A DNA stretch of 64,000 nucleotides, taken from assembly GCF_023276355.1 (NCBI RefSeq), contig NZ_JALLPL010000001.1, positions 496,001 to 560,000 on the forward strand. Reading direction: 5' to 3'. The stretch comes from Haloplanus sp. XH21. GTDB lineage: Archaea; Halobacteriota; Halobacteria; Halobacteriales; Haloferacaceae. The position numbers were made by a program, and so were the translations under genes. The notes under the pieces are model-generated. The model was given only the letters and a program-made list of their open reading frames with translations. It ran no database searches and had not been told where the DNA came from. The number at the start of each line of letters is the position of its first letter. Position 1 is the first letter of the stretch. Shown here piece after piece: positions 1 through 7,733 of this stretch.

Positions 1-939
1 AACGCGACGCAGGCGGGCTACTTCGTCGCGGATCAGAACGGATTCTACGAGGAGGAGGGTCTCTCGGTCGACCTTGTGTCCGGACAGGGCGGGAGTTTTG
101 CCGCCAAGCAGGTCGGCCTCGGAAACCAGGACATCGGTCTCGGGACGGGGATCGCACTGCTGAAAGCGCGGAACCGCGACCTCGACATTCAGTCGTTCGC
201 GGCGGCACAGGACTCAAACGCGGTTATCTACACGGTCGAAGAGGCGTTCGGCGGGGAGCTCACGGACCCGTCACAACTCGCGGGCAAGCGGGTGGCGGTC
301 GTCACCGAATCGGCCAAGACGTACACCTACCTGCAGATGCTCCTCTCGCAGGCGGGCATCGCCGACGACGTGGAACTCGTCAGCGTCGGGGTCGAACAGC
401 AGACCTCGCATCTCCTCTCGGGGAACGCGGACGCCGCGGTGGGCATCTTCTCGGACCCGCTCGGCCTCGACGCCGAGGGTTACAACGCGTCGATGCTCTG
501 GCTCTCCGACTACACCCCCTCCATCGGCCGAACGGTGTTCGCCCGCCCCGACTACGCGGCCGAGAACCCGGAGGTCATCGAGGGGTTCCTGCGAGCGACC
601 GCTCGGGGCTGGGCGTGGGCCTCGAACGAGCCGGCCGACGGGATGGATCGGATGATCGACGCGAGAGAGAGCCTATCGAAATCCCGCGACATCGGCCTGC
701 TCAAACTGAAGTACACGGCGAAGAATCTCGTGTTGAGCGAGGCGGTTCGCGAGCAGGGCTGGGGCTATCAGCGCGCGGACATCTGGGATCGGGTGGCAAC
801 GAACCTCACCGAGAGCGACGTGATCGACGCCGATGTCGCCGTCGACGACGCCTGGTCGAACGACCGCCTCGACACCGACGCGGACTACGTCGGCGACTAC
901 GCGACGCGTGTCACCACCGACTACGACCTCCCAGTCTGA
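1..939 (+). CDS. ABC transporter substrate-binding protein, SsuA/THI5/NMT1-like (5' end missing)
   Basis: The reading frame is open from base 1, so the signal peptide and first residues lie outside the window; 312 codons remain. The visible part has the type-2 periplasmic-binding fold typical of sulfonate, nitrate, taurine and pyrimidine-precursor (NMT1/THI5-like) binding proteins: an early GYFVADQNGFYEEEGLSVDL segment, a GSFAAKQVGLG strand-helix, DPSQLAGKRVAV marking the second lobe, and an ENPEVIEGFLRATARGW helix near the C-terminus. In such systems the protein captures the solute outside the membrane and hands it to the permease. The permease gene begins directly after the stop codon, which supports one transcription unit. 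No ATPase gene is visible, and the substrate cannot be deduced. Confidence 0.85.
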   Translation, partial: NATQAGYFVADQNGFYEEEGLSVDLVSGQGGSFAAKQVGLGNQDIGLGTGIALLKARNRDLDIQSFAAAQDSNAVIYTVEEAFGGELTDPSQLAGKRVAVVTESAKTYTYLQMLLSQAGIADDVELVSVGVEQQTSHLLSGNADAAVGIFSDPLGLDAEGYNASMLWLSDYTPSIGRTVFARPDYAAENPEVIEGFLRATARGWAWASNEPADGMDRMIDARESLSKSRDIGLLKLKYTAKNLVLSEAVREQGWGYQRADIWDRVATNLTESDVIDADVAVDDAWSNDRLDTDADYVGDYATRVTTDYDLPV

Positions 940-2490
940 ATGCGAACGGGTCAGATTCGTCGCGCCGCCGGTGACCTCTCTCGGCCGCTCACGGCCGCCG
1001 CAGCCCTCGTGGTGGGTGTCGCCCTGTGGCAAGCCGCGACGGCACTCACCGGCGTGCGGACGATTCTCCTTCCGTCACCCGTCGACGTGGTCGGCGCGCT
1101 CGGTGGGCACGGCGGCGCGCTCGTCCAGCACGTCGCGTACACGGGCTACGAGATCGGTCTCGGATGGCTCGCCGGCGTCGGCGTCGGCATACTCAGCGCG
1201 AGCGCGATGGCCGCCTCACGTCGCCTCCGTCTCGCCGTTTACCCGCTCTTGCTGTCGGTGCGGATCGTTCCGCTCATCGCCATCGCCCCGCTGTTGATCG
1301 TCGCCTTCGGCGCGACGCTCCGGACGCGAGTGCTGATGGCCGCGATACTCACCTTCTTCCCGGTCGCCGTGGCGACGCTCGACGGATTGCTGTCGGTGCC
1401 GGCTCGCCAACTCGACCTCATGCAGTCCGTCGAGGCGTCGACCTGGAAGCGGATCCGTCACGTCCGGCTCCCGAACGCCGTCCCGAGCGTCTTCGCCGGG
1501 GTGAAAATCGCTACCCCGCTCGCCGTCGAGGGCGTGTTGATCGCGGAGTTTCTCGCCTCGTCGCGTGGCCTGGGCCACGCCGTTCTGCAGGCAGCCGCGG
1601 CGCTGGATACGGCGCTGCTGTTCGCGGAGGTGGTCCTGATCATCGGGATCGGCCTGGCGCTGTTCGGTCTGGTCGCGGCCGCCGAGCGAGCGGTCCGCTG
1701 GAACGACGCCTCGGGGGTCGCGAGCGGGTTCGGAAGCGGCGGTGGCGGGATCGAGACGCCGACGCCGGACCGGCTCGTCTTCGGCGGGCTCGCGCTCGCG
1801 GCCATCGCGAGCCTCTGGGTCGGCGGGACCGTCCTGTTGCCGACGACATCGGCGTTTCTCCCCCGTCCGACCGCCGTCGCGGCGTCGCTGTGGGCGACGC
1901 CGGGCCTGTTTCTGCGGGCGTCCGTGGGAACCCTGGGAAAACTCGCGGCGGGCTGGGCGGTCGGCGCGGGCATCGGCGGAACGATCGGCGCGGTCATCGC
2001 GTTCGCGCCGCGGGCCCGCCCCGTTGCCGGACCCTTCCTCGTGGGCGCGCGCGTGACGCCGACCATCGTCGCCGCGCCGCTCTTGCTCGTCTGGTTCGGC
2101 ATCTCGTTGTTGTCGGCGGTCGCGCTCGTCGCGCTCGCGACGTTTTTCCCCATCGCGGTGGCGGCGGCGAGCGGTCTCACCACGCTGCCCGACGCCCACC
2201 GATCGCTGCTCGATTCGGTGGGGGCACCGCGCTGGGCACGGCTGATCGTCCGTCTCCGATACGGGCTCCCGACCGTGATCGCCGGCGTGAAACTCTCGCT
2301 CGTCAGCGGCCTCTCGGGGGTCGTCATCGCCGAGTGGTTCGTCGCCAACGGCGGTCTCGGTGTGCTCGTCAATCAGGGGATGCGGAACATCCAGCCAGCG
2401 CTGACCTACGCCGGCGTCGTCTGTCTGTTCGCCCTCGGACTGGTCCTGTTCGGTGGCACGACGCTCCTCCAGCGACGCCTCGACTGGTGA
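940..2490 (+). CDS. ABC transporter permease with two fused permease domains
   Basis: This 516-residue integral membrane protein carries two BPD_transp_1 (SsuC/TauC-type) domains in one chain, at about residues 20-245 and 270-510. Each half has its own EAA-like cytoplasmic loop that contacts the ATPase: EASTWKRIRHVRLPNAVPSV in the first and a GAPRWARLIVRLRYGLPTVI loop in the second. Usual SsuC-type permeases are about 250 residues and act as homodimers, so this looks like a fused pseudo-dimer. The ATG abuts the stop of the binding-protein gene with no spacer, which implies translational coupling. The next gene is convergent, so the ATPase must be encoded upstream of the window or elsewhere. 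Confidence 0.9.
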   Translation: MRTGQIRRAAGDLSRPLTAAAALVVGVALWQAATALTGVRTILLPSPVDVVGALGGHGGALVQHVAYTGYEIGLGWLAGVGVGILSASAMAASRRLRLAVYPLLLSVRIVPLIAIAPLLIVAFGATLRTRVLMAAILTFFPVAVATLDGLLSVPARQLDLMQSVEASTWKRIRHVRLPNAVPSVFAGVKIATPLAVEGVLIAEFLASSRGLGHAVLQAAAALDTALLFAEVVLIIGIGLALFGLVAAAERAVRWNDASGVASGFGSGGGGIETPTPDRLVFGGLALAAIASLWVGGTVLLPTTSAFLPRPTAVAASLWATPGLFLRASVGTLGKLAAGWAVGAGIGGTIGAVIAFAPRARPVAGPFLVGARVTPTIVAAPLLLVWFGISLLSAVALVALATFFPIAVAAASGLTTLPDAHRSLLDSVGAPRWARLIVRLRYGLPTVIAGVKLSLVSGLSGVVIAEWFVANGGLGVLVNQGMRNIQPALTYAGVVCLFALGLVLFGGTTLLQRRLDW

Positions 2491-2493
2491 CGA

Positions 2494-2919
2494 TCAGCCC
2501 TGCCACGTCCACCGCGAATCGAGGACGTACCGGTAGACGCCGCTGATGACGATGCCGATGCCGTTGGCGACGAGATAGGGGATGGTCGCGGCCGAGACGA
2601 GGGCATAAAGGACGCCGACCTGGATCGGAATGGCCGAACCACGGACCAGGTTCGTCCGGAGGAGTCCGTGAGCGTACTCCCGCCACCCGTCGTGCCGGTC
2701 GGTGTGGAACGTCCACCGATTGTTGACGCCGTACTGGAGGATGATCGTCGTCTCGATGGAGAGCACGGCGGCGAGGAGATACTGAATGTTGCCCAGTTCG
2801 ACGAGCGTGCCGAGCAGGGCCGTCTGGAACCCGGCAGCGACGGTGCCGACGAGGAAGAACCGGCGGATCTGGGGCGCCTCGGGGCCGACGAGGATCGCCC
2901 GCAGGAAGCGCCGGAGCAT
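2494..2919 (-). CDS. GtrA-family membrane protein
   Basis: This 141-residue protein has four predicted membrane helices and the family pattern: RRFFLVGTVAAGFQTALL at the start of helix 1, QYGVNNRWTFH after helix 2 and a C-terminal YRYVLDSRWTW. GtrA-like proteins are thought to help move lipid-linked sugars across the membrane during surface polysaccharide or glycan synthesis. The start codon overlaps the stop of the upstream sulfatase-type gene (TGATG), so the two are probably translated together and may act on the same surface polymer. The latter point is inference. Confidence 0.85.
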   Translation of the reverse strand: MLRRFLRAILVGPEAPQIRRFFLVGTVAAGFQTALLGTLVELGNIQYLLAAVLSIETTIILQYGVNNRWTFHTDRHDGWREYAHGLLRTNLVRGSAIPIQVGVLYALVSAATIPYLVANGIGIVISGVYRYVLDSRWTWQG

Positions 2920-4343
2920 CAGCGATAGCCGAGGGCTTTCAGCCGCGTCTCGATGCCGTCGTCGACATCCGCCGCAGCCCCCCCGGGCTCGACGGCGTCC
3001 AGCGTGGCGACGTGGTCGCCGACGGCCGCCCGGAGGCGGTCACGGACGGCGACGACCGACGGATCGCCGTCGTCGGATCGGTCCGACTGTTGCGTGGGGT
3101 CGGCCCGGCGGTCGTAGAGTTCCTCGGTCCCCGTCGCCGTGTTCTGGATGTACACCCAATCGGTCTCCCGGGCGCTCACCAGCAGGTCACCCTCGTCGAG
3201 GCCCCGGGGGATGGGCTGTTGGGTCACGTCGTCGCCGCGGACGGCGACGCTGATCACGGGGTCGGTGACGGGCGCAGTCCCGCCTCGAATCGTCGGCAAG
3301 AGGCTCTCGCCGGTCCACTCGTCGGCGGGATCGACGCCGAGGAGCTCACAGACGGTCGGCGGGATCGCATCGAGACCGACGTGTTCGGACACGCGGCCCG
3401 GTTCCGTTCCGGGGACGTGGACCAGCAGCGGGACGTGGACGAGTTCGTCGTAGAGTTTGGGGTAATGCGAGAGGTGGCCGTGGTCCATGAACTCCTCGCC
3501 GTGGTCGCCGGCGAGGACGACGGCGGTGTCGTCGCCGACGCCCGCGTCGTCGAGTTCGGTCAGCAGGCGCTCCAGACTGGCGTCGACCTGGCGCACTGCG
3601 GCCTGATACAGGGTGCGCAGGTCCGCGAGGGTGCGGTCGCCGACGGACCACCCGAGACCCGTTCGGACGTGGGCCACCATCATGCGGAACGTCCCGACGT
3701 TGCGGTCCGTCAGGTCGCGGAGGTAGCGCGGCGCGGGGACGTAGGGCGTGTGGGCGTCCATGTAGTGGACCCAGAGGAAGAACGGTTCGTCGGTATCGTC
3801 GATGAACGATGTGGCCTCGCGCTCGATGTCGAGCATCCGCGAGGCGTCGGTGAAGGGTTTCTCGTCGCTCCCGCCGCGCAGGAAGTTGCCGGCGCGTCGG
3901 AACGGCGAGGTGAGCAGTTGGAGCCACGCTCCCCAGGTCGGATGGGCGGCGACGAACTCGCTGGCTCGGCCGTCGGTGTCGCCGACGAACGCCTCGAAGT
4001 GGTCGAAGCCGTCGTCGTACCCCCAGTGTTCGGTGAGGAAGCCGTTGGCGGCGTTGAACCCGCCGGTGGCGACGCCCGCTTCCTGCAGTCGCTCGGCGAG
4101 GGTCGTCGTACCGTCGACGCCGATGCGGCCGGTGTCGGCGAAGGCGGGGCGCGAAGCGAGAATCGACGGGAAGGACATCGGCGTCCAGTTGCCGTGAGCG
4201 AAGGCGTTCTCGAAGATCGTGCTGCGGTCTGCGAGGTCCGCGAGCGCCGGGGTGTCGTACTCGCCGCCGTACGGTTCGATGGCGTCGGCGCGCAACGAAT
4301 CGACGGTGACGAGGAGGACGTTTGAGACGGGCGTGTCTGTCAT
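2919..4343 (-). CDS. Sulfatase / alkaline-phosphatase-superfamily hydrolase
   Basis: The protein has 474 residues from the ATG at 4343; an in-frame extension upstream is unlikely. It opens with the metal-binding segment NVLLVTVDSLRADAIEPYG and carries VVLAGDHGEEFMDHGHLSHY, both typical of the sulfatase fold. The formylglycine motif C/S-X-P-X-R is absent. The equivalent region reads NWTPMSFPSILASRP, so a threonine or serine nucleophile, as in phosphoglycerol-transferase relatives, is possible. It may act on sulfated or phosphorylated surface glycans. It shares an operon with the GtrA-like gene. Confidence 0.85.
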   Translation of the reverse strand: MTDTPVSNVLLVTVDSLRADAIEPYGGEYDTPALADLADRSTIFENAFAHGNWTPMSFPSILASRPAFADTGRIGVDGTTTLAERLQEAGVATGGFNAANGFLTEHWGYDDGFDHFEAFVGDTDGRASEFVAAHPTWGAWLQLLTSPFRRAGNFLRGGSDEKPFTDASRMLDIEREATSFIDDTDEPFFLWVHYMDAHTPYVPAPRYLRDLTDRNVGTFRMMVAHVRTGLGWSVGDRTLADLRTLYQAAVRQVDASLERLLTELDDAGVGDDTAVVLAGDHGEEFMDHGHLSHYPKLYDELVHVPLLVHVPGTEPGRVSEHVGLDAIPPTVCELLGVDPADEWTGESLLPTIRGGTAPVTDPVISVAVRGDDVTQQPIPRGLDEGDLLVSARETDWVYIQNTATGTEELYDRRADPTQQSDRSDDGDPSVVAVRDRLRAAVGDHVATLDAVEPGGAAADVDDGIETRLKALGYR

Positions 4344-4494
4344 GGGCAGAGAGTCGACGACACCGATGCACGGCAGACCGGCGCCGTCGGCGAACGTGGT
4401 TATCCAGGGTATAACGGTGACCGTACTCAACCTTTTGGTCCGCGGCCCGGCAGTCCGGCACGTTCAAGACGCCGGAGCGCCGACGGCGGAGTAC

Positions 4495-4604
4495 GGGCCC
4501 TTAGCTTAGTCTGGCTCAAAGCCCCCGGCTCATACTGGCTCGCGATGGCGGCGTCGTGGTCATGGGACACCGGGTGATCGCTGGTTCGAATCCGGCAGGG
4601 CCCA
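4495..4604 (+). tRNA. tRNA-Met (CAU), elongator type, with intron
   Basis: The acceptor arms GGGCCCT (4495-4501) and AGGGCCC (4597-4603) pair perfectly. The D-stem is GCTT/AAGC, and the anticodon stem CCCGG (4524-4528) pairs with CCGGG (4570-4574). The T-arm is GCTGG-TTCGAAT-CCGGC. The anticodon CAT is at 4531-4533. The loop closes to seven bases only if about 34 bases (near 4535-4568) are removed at the usual archaeal 37/38 position, which leaves a 76-base mature tRNA. An intron in elongator tRNA-Met is well known in haloarchaea. The exact bulge-helix-bulge is not resolved, so the splice sites may shift by a base or two. A CAU anticodon could also mean tRNA-Ile2, which I consider less likely. 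Confidence 0.85.
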
Positions 4605-4720
4605 TCTATTTCCGGCGAACGTCAGTGAGCAGGAACTCGTCCGTTCTGCCGGTTCGGGCCAGAGAACGAAGCGAGCAACGCGAGCGGAGTGACCGTGGTT
4701 CGAATCCGGTAAACCCTATC
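4605..4720 (+). repeat. Degenerate tRNA T-arm-like fragment next to a low-complexity GAGCGA-type repeat
   Basis: Bases around 4697-4712 contain GGTTCGAATCCGG, identical to the T-loop region of the tRNA just upstream, but the flanking bases cannot form a proper T-stem. Just before it lies a GAACGAAGCGAGC-type low-complexity stretch (about 4666-4694), similar to the one at 13573-13592. No tRNA can be folded here. I read it as a decayed partial duplication of a tRNA 3' end. Confidence 0.4.
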
Positions 4721-4818
4721 GATGGCCAAGCAGTGGCAAGTTTTCACGTGGCACGGCCGCTAAAAACCGCGCAGCGCTTTTCCGTGCAAACCGTTAACGT
4801 GGCCGGTACAGTGAGAGC

Positions 4819-4986
4819 ATGAGCGTGCTTCAGAAGCTCAAATCGGTGCTCCCCGTCGAAGACGAGGGCGTTACCCGTCGGACGTACGAGTGTCAGGACT
4901 GCGGAAACGTCTTCGAGTCGGCCAAAACGCCGGACAGAGCGGAGTGCATGGAGTGTCTGTCGGCAGACGTGGCGGAACAGGACTGA
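4819..4986 (+). CDS. Small zinc-ribbon protein (55 aa)
   Basis: The frame starts at ATG 4819 and ends with TGA at 4984-4986. The 55 residues begin MSVLQKLKSVLP, followed by YECQDCGNVFES and AECMECLS, so two CxxC pairs form a plausible zinc ribbon. Such FmdB-like mini-proteins are abundant in haloarchaea, and their roles are mostly unknown. A protein of the same plan is encoded at 51589. No convincing TATA box is seen, although AT-rich sequence lies about 40 bases upstream. Confidence 0.75.
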   Translation: MSVLQKLKSVLPVEDEGVTRRTYECQDCGNVFESAKTPDRAECMECLSADVAEQD

Positions 4987-5304
4987 CACCGCAGTGGTAG
5001 AGAGGACCACCTCCCACGCTGACACGCGTTAGCCGTCCGTCGTCGAGACGCCGTCAGTCACGGCGTTGGAGGTTCGCCGGACGACAGCGGCCAGACCAGG
5101 CTGGCGTCCGAGGGCAGCGAAAAACGGTAGAGGCACGCACTGCGATCGAGACGCCCATCCGATATCGGCGGTCACTCTCAGACGGCGTAGACGAGCACCG
5201 CGACTTCGCTCGGGTGTGAGCTTTTCCTATTCAATATTTCGGTCGTTGCCAAAATAACACGGTTTATCATACTAAATACGGAACAGGGTATATCCCTGCT
5301 CGCA
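4987..5304. other. Gene-free stretch of about 320 bases
   Basis: No convincing coding frame is present on either strand, because the overlapping frames are low-quality antisense readings. The last 80 bases are AT-rich, with possible TATA elements within ATTCAATATTTCGG and TTTATCATACTAAATACG, and probably form the promoter of the small membrane-protein gene that follows. Confidence 0.4.
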
Positions 5305-5511
5305 ATGATCAACAGTCGCACGAGGGCGTCGATCATCGGCATGACAATGGGCATTCTCGCGGTCACGGGAACGGGGCTCGCCGCAGGGATCGAACTGTTC
5401 CCGTCGCTGGCGATGTCGCTGTTCGGCCTGGCCGTGGGCGGGTGGCTTGGCGAATGGCAGTACGAGAAGAACCGCGCGTCGAGCGGCCGAGACAACGTCG
5501 AGACGGCGTAG
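5305..5511 (+). CDS. Small hypothetical membrane protein (68 aa)
   Basis: The 68-residue frame has two hydrophobic segments, about residues 8-28 and 33-48 (GMTMGILAVTGTGLAAGIEL and FPSLAMSLFGLAVGGWLG), then a charged tail. The AT-rich region within the 60 bases upstream supports expression. I do not recognise a family. It may be a small two-helix membrane protein of unknown function. Confidence 0.5.
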   Translation: MINSRTRASIIGMTMGILAVTGTGLAAGIELFPSLAMSLFGLAVGGWLGEWQYEKNRASSGRDNVETA

Positions 5512-5567
5512 CGACTGTCCGGCCGGCGAGCGGAGGTTCAAATACGGAAACGCGGCCAGCGCCGTCC

Positions 5568-6224
5568 GTGCTCACGTTCGGTTCGCTCGCGACGGCCGCT
5601 TACTGTCCGCGACAGGAGTACTACGCGCGGAGAGACGACGCCGACGAGCCGCCACCAGTGGCCCAGGCACGCCGTGATCTGGCGTTTCGCTATCCCGCGC
5701 TGCGCTCGGCGAGCGACGCCACACTGGCCGCCGAGCCTATCGACCGCCCGCCGAAGGCGTATCGGGCGGCGCTCGACCGTCTCGCCGAACGCGAGGACTG
5801 GGAGTCGTTGATCGACCCCGCGGCCCGTAACGTGCTGCTGGACGGGCGAGAGTGTCGCGGTATCGTTCACAAACTACTGGCGGGAGATCCGCCGACGCCG
5901 ACGTTCGCCTCGCCCGGACGCCCGCCCGACCAGGGAGTGTGGGAACCCCAACGCGTGCGAGCGGTGGCGATGGCGAAAGCGCTGGCGTGGGAGCGCGAAC
6001 GCGAGATTCCGTCGGCGCTGATCGAATACCCCGCTCACGGCGTCGTCCGCCGCGTCGATCTGACGACGCGCAACAAGGCGATCTATCGGCGGACGGTGCG
6101 GACGGTCCGATCGATCGACGGCCCGCCGCCGCGGATCGACGACGGGGCCAAATGCGACGCCTGCGACTACCGCGAGGAGTGTGGGGTGCGAACGCGCTCG
6201 CTCAAATCACTCCTCGGCCTGTAG
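5568..6224 (+). CDS. Cas4-like protein of the RecB nuclease superfamily, probably catalytically degenerate
   Basis: The frame can be extended upstream, but the GTG at 5568 followed by LTFGSLATAAYCPRQEYYARR matches the usual Cas4 N-terminus and follows a TATA-like AAATACGG, so I chose it (218 aa). The Fe-S cysteines are retained: one in AAYCPRQ and three in KCDACDYREECG at the C-terminus. The expected nuclease residues are not. The position normally reading GVVD is GIVHKLL, and the E-X-K segment is replaced by TFASPGRPPDQG. No CRISPR array or other cas gene is present. It may be a housekeeping DNA-binding or inactive relative. The 3' end overlaps the convergent Sua5-type gene by 18 bases. Confidence 0.75.
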   Translation: MLTFGSLATAAYCPRQEYYARRDDADEPPPVAQARRDLAFRYPALRSASDATLAAEPIDRPPKAYRAALDRLAEREDWESLIDPAARNVLLDGRECRGIVHKLLAGDPPTPTFASPGRPPDQGVWEPQRVRAVAMAKALAWEREREIPSALIEYPAHGVVRRVDLTTRNKAIYRRTVRTVRSIDGPPPRIDDGAKCDACDYREECGVRTRSLKSLLGL

Positions 6225-6788
6225 CCAGGCCTCGATGTCGTCGGCCATGGCGCCGCGGCGGTGGATGACGCCCCGACCGGGGTCGACGACGGTGCTCTCG
6301 GTGCCGGGCGTTTCGCCGCCGTCGAGGACGACGGCGGCCCCTTCGCGGATCCGTTCGTCGAGTTGGTCGGGATGAGTGACGCTCGGTTCGCCGGAGCGAT
6401 TGGCGCTCGTCGCGGTCAGCGGCGGGGTGCGTTCGAGGAGCGCGAGCGCCAGCTCGTGGTTGGGGACGCGCACGCCCACGCGGTCGCGGCCGGCGGTGAG
6501 AACGTCGGGGAGCGTCGACCGCCGTTCGACGACGACGGTCACCGGCCCGGGGAGAAAGCGCCGCATGAAGCGTTCCTCGCGGGGCGTCGGGCGGGTGTAC
6601 TCCAGCGCGGCGTCGACGCTGGGAACGCCGAGCGACAGCGGGTTGTCCCGCGGCCGATCCTTCAGATCAAACACGCGTTCGACGGCGTCGGCGTCGGTGG
6701 CGTCGGCACCGAGGCCGTACACCGTCTCCGTGGGATAGACCACGGCGCGCCCGTCGCGCACGGCGTCGGCTGCTGCATCGAGTGTCAT
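6207..6788 (-). CDS. Threonylcarbamoyl-AMP synthase, Sua5/YrdC family
   Basis: The enzyme makes threonylcarbamoyl-AMP from threonine, bicarbonate and ATP, the first step of t6A37 modification in tRNAs reading ANN codons. The 193-residue single-domain form shows the YrdC signatures AVVYPTETVYGLGADAT near the N-terminus, FDLKDRPRDNPLSL, FLPGPVTVVV, and TATSANRSGEPS. Longer upstream in-frame sequence is not conserved in style, so the start is placed at ATG 6788. It lies convergent to the Cas4-like gene. Confidence 0.92.
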   Translation of the reverse strand: MTLDAAADAVRDGRAVVYPTETVYGLGADATDADAVERVFDLKDRPRDNPLSLGVPSVDAALEYTRPTPREERFMRRFLPGPVTVVVERRSTLPDVLTAGRDRVGVRVPNHELALALLERTPPLTATSANRSGEPSVTHPDQLDERIREGAAVVLDGGETPGTESTVVDPGRGVIHRRGAMADDIEAWLQAEE

Positions 6789-6832
6789 AGTCGACTGTCC
6801 GGGGGAGCGCGGGAAAAGCGTGGCGTGAGCGG

Positions 6833-7345
6833 TCAGTTCACGAGCGCGCGAATCTCGCGTTCGAGATCGTCGTACGGCGGGAAGTCGGGCCACTCCTCGG
6901 CGACCCACGCGTACTGGACCGTCCGGTCCTCGTCGATGAGGAACGCCGCAGGCCGGGGTTCGGAGAGGCCAGCCATGCCGTCGAGGTCGTGCGCGATACC
7001 GTAGTCACGGGCGACCTCGTTCGCGGGGTCGGCAAAGAGGTCGACGGCCATCTCCCGCTCCTCGATGAGCCGTTTGTGGGCGTACGGCGTCGAGATGGAG
7101 ACGCCGACGACGGTGAGTAAGTCGCCGATGTCGCGGTCCCGGAGTTCGTTCCAGATGTACGTCGCCGGGAACGAGCCATCCATCGGATAGAAGACGAGAC
7201 AGACGGGGCCGTCGGCGGTCAGCGCCGAAAGTGAGACGTCCTCCCAGAACTCCGCGTTGACCAGCGGGCGGGTGAAATCGGGCGCCTGCTCACCCTCGGC
7301 GACGTGGTCGGCGTCGGGGAGGTCGACGACGTCGAAGTCGACCAT
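6833..7345 (-). CDS. Peroxiredoxin-like (AhpC/TSA fold) protein lacking the catalytic cysteine
   Basis: The 170 residues follow the thioredoxin-fold plan of AhpC/TSA proteins: APDFTRPL, then CLVFYPMDGSFPATYIWNEL, VVGVSISTPYAHKRLIEERE, LFADPANEVARDYGI and PAAFLIDEDRTVQYAWV. The peroxidatic cysteine expected after FYP (TxxC) is missing; the protein reads GSFPATYIW there. It therefore probably lacks ordinary peroxidase activity. Its start overlaps the stop of the upstream glutaredoxin-type gene, so the two proteins are likely co-expressed partners. Confidence 0.8.
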   Translation of the reverse strand: MVDFDVVDLPDADHVAEGEQAPDFTRPLVNAEFWEDVSLSALTADGPVCLVFYPMDGSFPATYIWNELRDRDIGDLLTVVGVSISTPYAHKRLIEEREMAVDLFADPANEVARDYGIAHDLDGMAGLSEPRPAAFLIDEDRTVQYAWVAEEWPDFPPYDDLEREIRALVN

Positions 7346-7629
7346 CAGGCGTCACCTCCGGCCTCGACGAGACCCTCGCCGTAGGTAGATTCGAGATATT
7401 CGACGATGTTGGCTGACTCGGACATGGTGACGCCGGTCCGGTCGTCGACGATGGCGGGAACGGGACGGGATCCAGCGACCCGCTTGACCACGTTGCGCTC
7501 GGCGTGCATCGGCTCGACGAACCGCGAGGTGTACTCGAGGCCGAGGTCCTGCAGCACCCGAACGACGCGTTCACAGTAGGGACAGGCCTGCAGCCGATAC
7601 AGGGTGATCGGTGGGTCGGTGGTCGACAT
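7345..7629 (-). CDS. Glutaredoxin / GST N-terminal-domain protein
   Basis: The 94-residue thioredoxin-fold protein has the redox motif CPYC in YRLQACPYCERVVRVLQDLG, a cis-proline loop PVPAIVD and a closing GVTMSESANIVEYLESTYG, as in glutaredoxins and GST N-terminal domains. It could act as a thiol-disulfide reductant, in haloarchaea probably with gamma-glutamylcysteine rather than glutathione (family knowledge). The ATG at 7629 is chosen over an in-frame start seven codons earlier. Its stop overlaps the start of the peroxiredoxin-like gene. Confidence 0.85.
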   Translation of the reverse strand: MSTTDPPITLYRLQACPYCERVVRVLQDLGLEYTSRFVEPMHAERNVVKRVAGSRPVPAIVDDRTGVTMSESANIVEYLESTYGEGLVEAGGDA

Positions 7630-7733
7630 GGGCCGGCGTACGGACGGCACGGGCCTAAGCCCTTCGCTGCGGGGAATACAGCGGCCATGAGGGCAACGCT
7701 TAATTCAGGGCCGGAACTAAGACGTGTACTTAC

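Noticed and set aside
5568-6224. CRISPR-Cas locus indicated by Cas4
   Set aside because: No repeat-spacer array or other cas gene is found in the window, and stand-alone Cas4-like genes are common in haloarchaea.
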